The notes below the pieces were generated by a model that searched no databases, was not told where the DNA came from, and was given only the letters and a program-made list of their open reading frames with translations. The position numbers were made by a program, and so were the translations under genes. DNA of 64,000 nt, from contig NZ_JAHRXF010000031.1 of assembly GCF_019104725.1 (NCBI RefSeq), positions 1-64,000 of the forward strand. Reading direction: 5' to 3'. Within the stretch, counting starts at the first letter, position 1; every line of letters starts with the position of its first letter. Source of the DNA: Streptomyces corallincola. Lineage in GTDB: Bacteria > Actinomycetota > Actinomycetes > Streptomycetales > Streptomycetaceae. Shown one piece after another: positions 62,311-64,000 of this stretch.

Positions 62311-62739
62311 ATGCGTCAACGGCCGCGTACGGTACGGGACTCACCAGCGGTGCGGAGAGTGCTCCGCACCGGGGGAGACCGGGGACAGGTCAGTGTCGAA
62401 CTCCTCGGCATGACCCCGCTGATCGTCCTCACCCTGGTGCTCATGTGGCAGGCCGTACTCGTCGGGTACGCCTTCACCCTCGCGGGGAACGCCGCCGACG
62501 AAGGCGTCCGCGCGGGCACCGCCGCACCACCCGGAGCACGCCAGGGCGCCTGCCGACAGGCCGCGCTGAAAGACCTCACGGGGGCCTGGCGCAGCGGAGC
62601 GCGGGTACGGCAGTGCGGCGGCACCGGATGGGTCACCGCCGAGATCGGGGTCAAGGTCCCCGCCCTCTTCCCCGGCCTGATCGACTTCCCGGTCACGGTC
62701 TGGGGCCACGCCGGAGCGGTGGAGGAGGTGAAGCGCTGA
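62311..62739 (+). CDS. TadE-like pseudopilin, first copy
   Basis: A 142-residue TadE-type protein. The prepilin-like segment DRGQVSVELLGMTPLIVLTL (about 23-42) starts the hydrophobic helix after a basic leader, with the expected Glu at position 5. Cleavage by a TadV-type prepilin peptidase after Gly is likely. AGGAGGG precedes ATG 62311. It is followed after 1 nt by a second TadE-like gene. Confidence 0.88.
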   Translation: MRQRPRTVRDSPAVRRVLRTGGDRGQVSVELLGMTPLIVLTLVLMWQAVLVGYAFTLAGNAADEGVRAGTAAPPGARQGACRQAALKDLTGAWRSGARVRQCGGTGWVTAEIGVKVPALFPGLIDFPVTVWGHAGAVEEVKR

Positions 62740-62740
62740 A

Positions 62741-63127
62741 ATGCGCACACGAGTTCACGAAAACACCGGACAACACACCCACCGGCGAGCGCGGCTGGGG
62801 CGCGACCGGGGTCAAGTCGCGATCGAATACCTGGGGTTCGTCCCCGTCCTCCTGATCGTCGGCCTCGTCGGCATCCAGATCGGCGCGGTCGCCTACGCCG
62901 CCGAGCAGGCCGGAACCGCCGCGCGGGCCGGAGCACGGGCCGCCTCACTCCGCCAGGACGCCGGAGCCGCCTGCGCACGGGCGGTCAGCGGCGGGACCGA
63001 CGTCAGCTGCACCGGCGGAGGCGGCGGCGGAGACACCGTCACCGTCACCGCCACCGTCCGCATCCCCAAGATCCTCTGGGACCTCGGCGCCGCGAAGAAG
63101 ACCGCCACCATGCCCCTCGACCACTGA
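62741..63127 (+). CDS. TadE-like pseudopilin, second copy
   Basis: A 128-residue TadE-like protein with basic leader and helix DRGQVAIEYLGFVPVLLIVG (about 22-41), again with Glu at position 5 of the mature form. The C-terminal part has two cysteines that may pair and a Gly-rich stretch (about 91-97). Probably forms a heteromer with the first copy, like TadE/TadF. ATG 62741 begins 1 nt after the previous stop. Confidence 0.88.
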   Translation: MRTRVHENTGQHTHRRARLGRDRGQVAIEYLGFVPVLLIVGLVGIQIGAVAYAAEQAGTAARAGARAASLRQDAGAACARAVSGGTDVSCTGGGGGGDTVTVTATVRIPKILWDLGAAKKTATMPLDH

Positions 63128-63144
63128 CCGGGAGAGACGCACCC

Positions 63145-64000
63145 ATGAGCCTCCGGGCACGCATCGGCACCCCCGAGGAGAACCGCAGCCGGGGCGAGGA
63201 CGACCGGCTGGTCGCCTCCTACCGGGCCAAACTCCTGGAAGAGATCGACCTCGCGGAGATGAGCGCGCTCGCCACCACCGAACGCCGCGCCCGCCTCGAA
63301 CGCGTCCTCGGACACATCATCAGCCGCGAAGGCCCGGTCCTCTCCACCGCCGAACGCGCCCAGCTCATCCGCCGCGTCGTGGACGAAGCCCTCGGACTCG
63401 GCATCCTGGAACCCCTGCTGGAAGACGCCTCCGTCACCGAGATCATGGTCAACGGCGCCGAATCGATCTTCGTCGAACGCGGCGGACGCGTCGAACGGCT
63501 CCCCCTCCGCTTCGCCTCCGCCGACCAGCTCATGCAGACCATCGAACGCATCGTCTCCACCGTCAACCGCCGCGTGGACGAGTCGAACCCGATGGTGGAC
63601 GCCCGGCTGCCGTCCGGCGAACGCGTCAACGTCATCATCCCGCCGCTCTCCCTCACCGGACCCGTCCTCACCATCCGCCGCTTCCCGCGCTCCTTCACCC
63701 TGCACGAACTCGTCGGCCTCGACTCCCTCGACGAACACATGGTGTACCTGCTCGCCGCACTCGTGCAGGCCAAGTTCAACATCATCGTCTCCGGCGCCAC
63801 CGGCACCGGCAAGACCACCCTGCTCAACGCCCTGTCCGGACTCATCCCGGCCCACGAACGCATCATCACCATCGAGGACTCCGCCGAACTCCAGCTCCAG
63901 CAGACCCACGTCGTCCGCCTGGAATCCCGGCCGCCCAACGTCGAGGGCAAGGGCCAGGTCACCATCCGCGACCTCGTCCGCAACTCGCTGCGCATGCGGC
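63145..64000 (+). CDS. cpaF: TadA/CpaF secretion ATPase, cut by the window end
   Basis: The first 285 residues of a GspE-superfamily ATPase that powers Tad pilus assembly. Present are the N-terminal domain (about 25-120, with EALGLGILEPLLEDASVTEI), the all-arginine clamp region and Walker A GATGTGKTT (about 218-226), then TIEDSAELQL (Asp box). The Walker B and His box lie beyond the edge. ATG 63145 follows GGGAGAG. tadB and tadC are expected next. Confidence 0.94.
   Translation, partial: MSLRARIGTPEENRSRGEDDRLVASYRAKLLEEIDLAEMSALATTERRARLERVLGHIISREGPVLSTAERAQLIRRVVDEALGLGILEPLLEDASVTEIMVNGAESIFVERGGRVERLPLRFASADQLMQTIERIVSTVNRRVDESNPMVDARLPSGERVNVIIPPLSLTGPVLTIRRFPRSFTLHELVGLDSLDEHMVYLLAALVQAKFNIIVSGATGTGKTTLLNALSGLIPAHERIITIEDSAELQLQQTHVVRLESRPPNVEGKGQVTIRDLVRNSLRMR

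Overview
The window is very GC-rich actinobacterial chromosome and almost certainly Streptomyces. It carries mycothiol-specific Mca next to GreA and a DUF4307 protein, a histidine ammonia-lyase with the Streptomyces-type N-terminus, an LAxTG-type sortase substrate, a DasR-type chitinase promoter and a Flp/Tad pilus operon. Starts are often GTG, and many operon genes overlap by 4 nt (ATGA or GTGA). No rRNA or tRNA gene was seen.

Layout. (1) 1-19.6 kb is mostly core metabolism and envelope: proline-rich protein, enoyl-CoA hydratase, a field of five copies of a palindromic repeat, GAF-GGDEF diguanylate cyclase, hutH, a tiny LADTG protein, lipoprotein L,D-transpeptidase, a divergent HTH regulator/alcohol dehydrogenase pair, a membrane-anchored helical protein, metB, a sigma-like/membrane pair, MarR, ilvA, a DrrAB-type exporter, greA, DUF4307 and mca. 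(2) 19.6-33.6 kb is accessory: a large STAND NTPase with C-terminal TPRs, a LysR relic, an intact HigBA-like toxin-antitoxin pair, a truncated DUF255 gene, and a type I-E CRISPR-Cas interference locus (cas8e-cse2-cas7e-cas5e-cas6e, with cas3 divergent). There is no cas1 or cas2 and no recognisable CRISPR array. To the right lie a broken second copy of the toxin-antitoxin genes and the full-length DUF255 gene, so the cas block is bracketed by the same two-gene context in complementary states of decay.

(3) 35.8-42.4 kb is a tightly overlapping four-gene operon: processive GT2 synthase, membrane GT-C transferase, DPM1-like GT2/GtrA fusion and a secreted copper-radical oxidase. It looks like an exopolysaccharide assembly and oxidation system. 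(4) 42.4-49 kb has TetR, a hemolysin III-like protein, GTP-dependent PEP carboxykinase, an aminotransferase and a secreted trypsin-like protease. (5) 49-56 kb is a divergent cluster that reads as D-amino-acid use: D-aminoacylase and a D-serine dehydratase-like PLP enzyme on one strand; PfkB kinase, IclR, RidA and a GntP/DsdX-family permease on the other. (6) 56-59 kb has two small proteins and a GH18 chitinase with two DasR-like boxes. (7) 59.4 kb to the end opens a Tad pilus operon (zinc-ribbon protein, CpaB, CpaE/TadZ, two TadE-like proteins, TadA/CpaF), cut by the window edge.

The most notable items are the adaptation-less CRISPR-Cas block with its duplicated flanks, the copper-radical-oxidase glycan operon, the very short sortase substrate and the D-amino-acid cluster.
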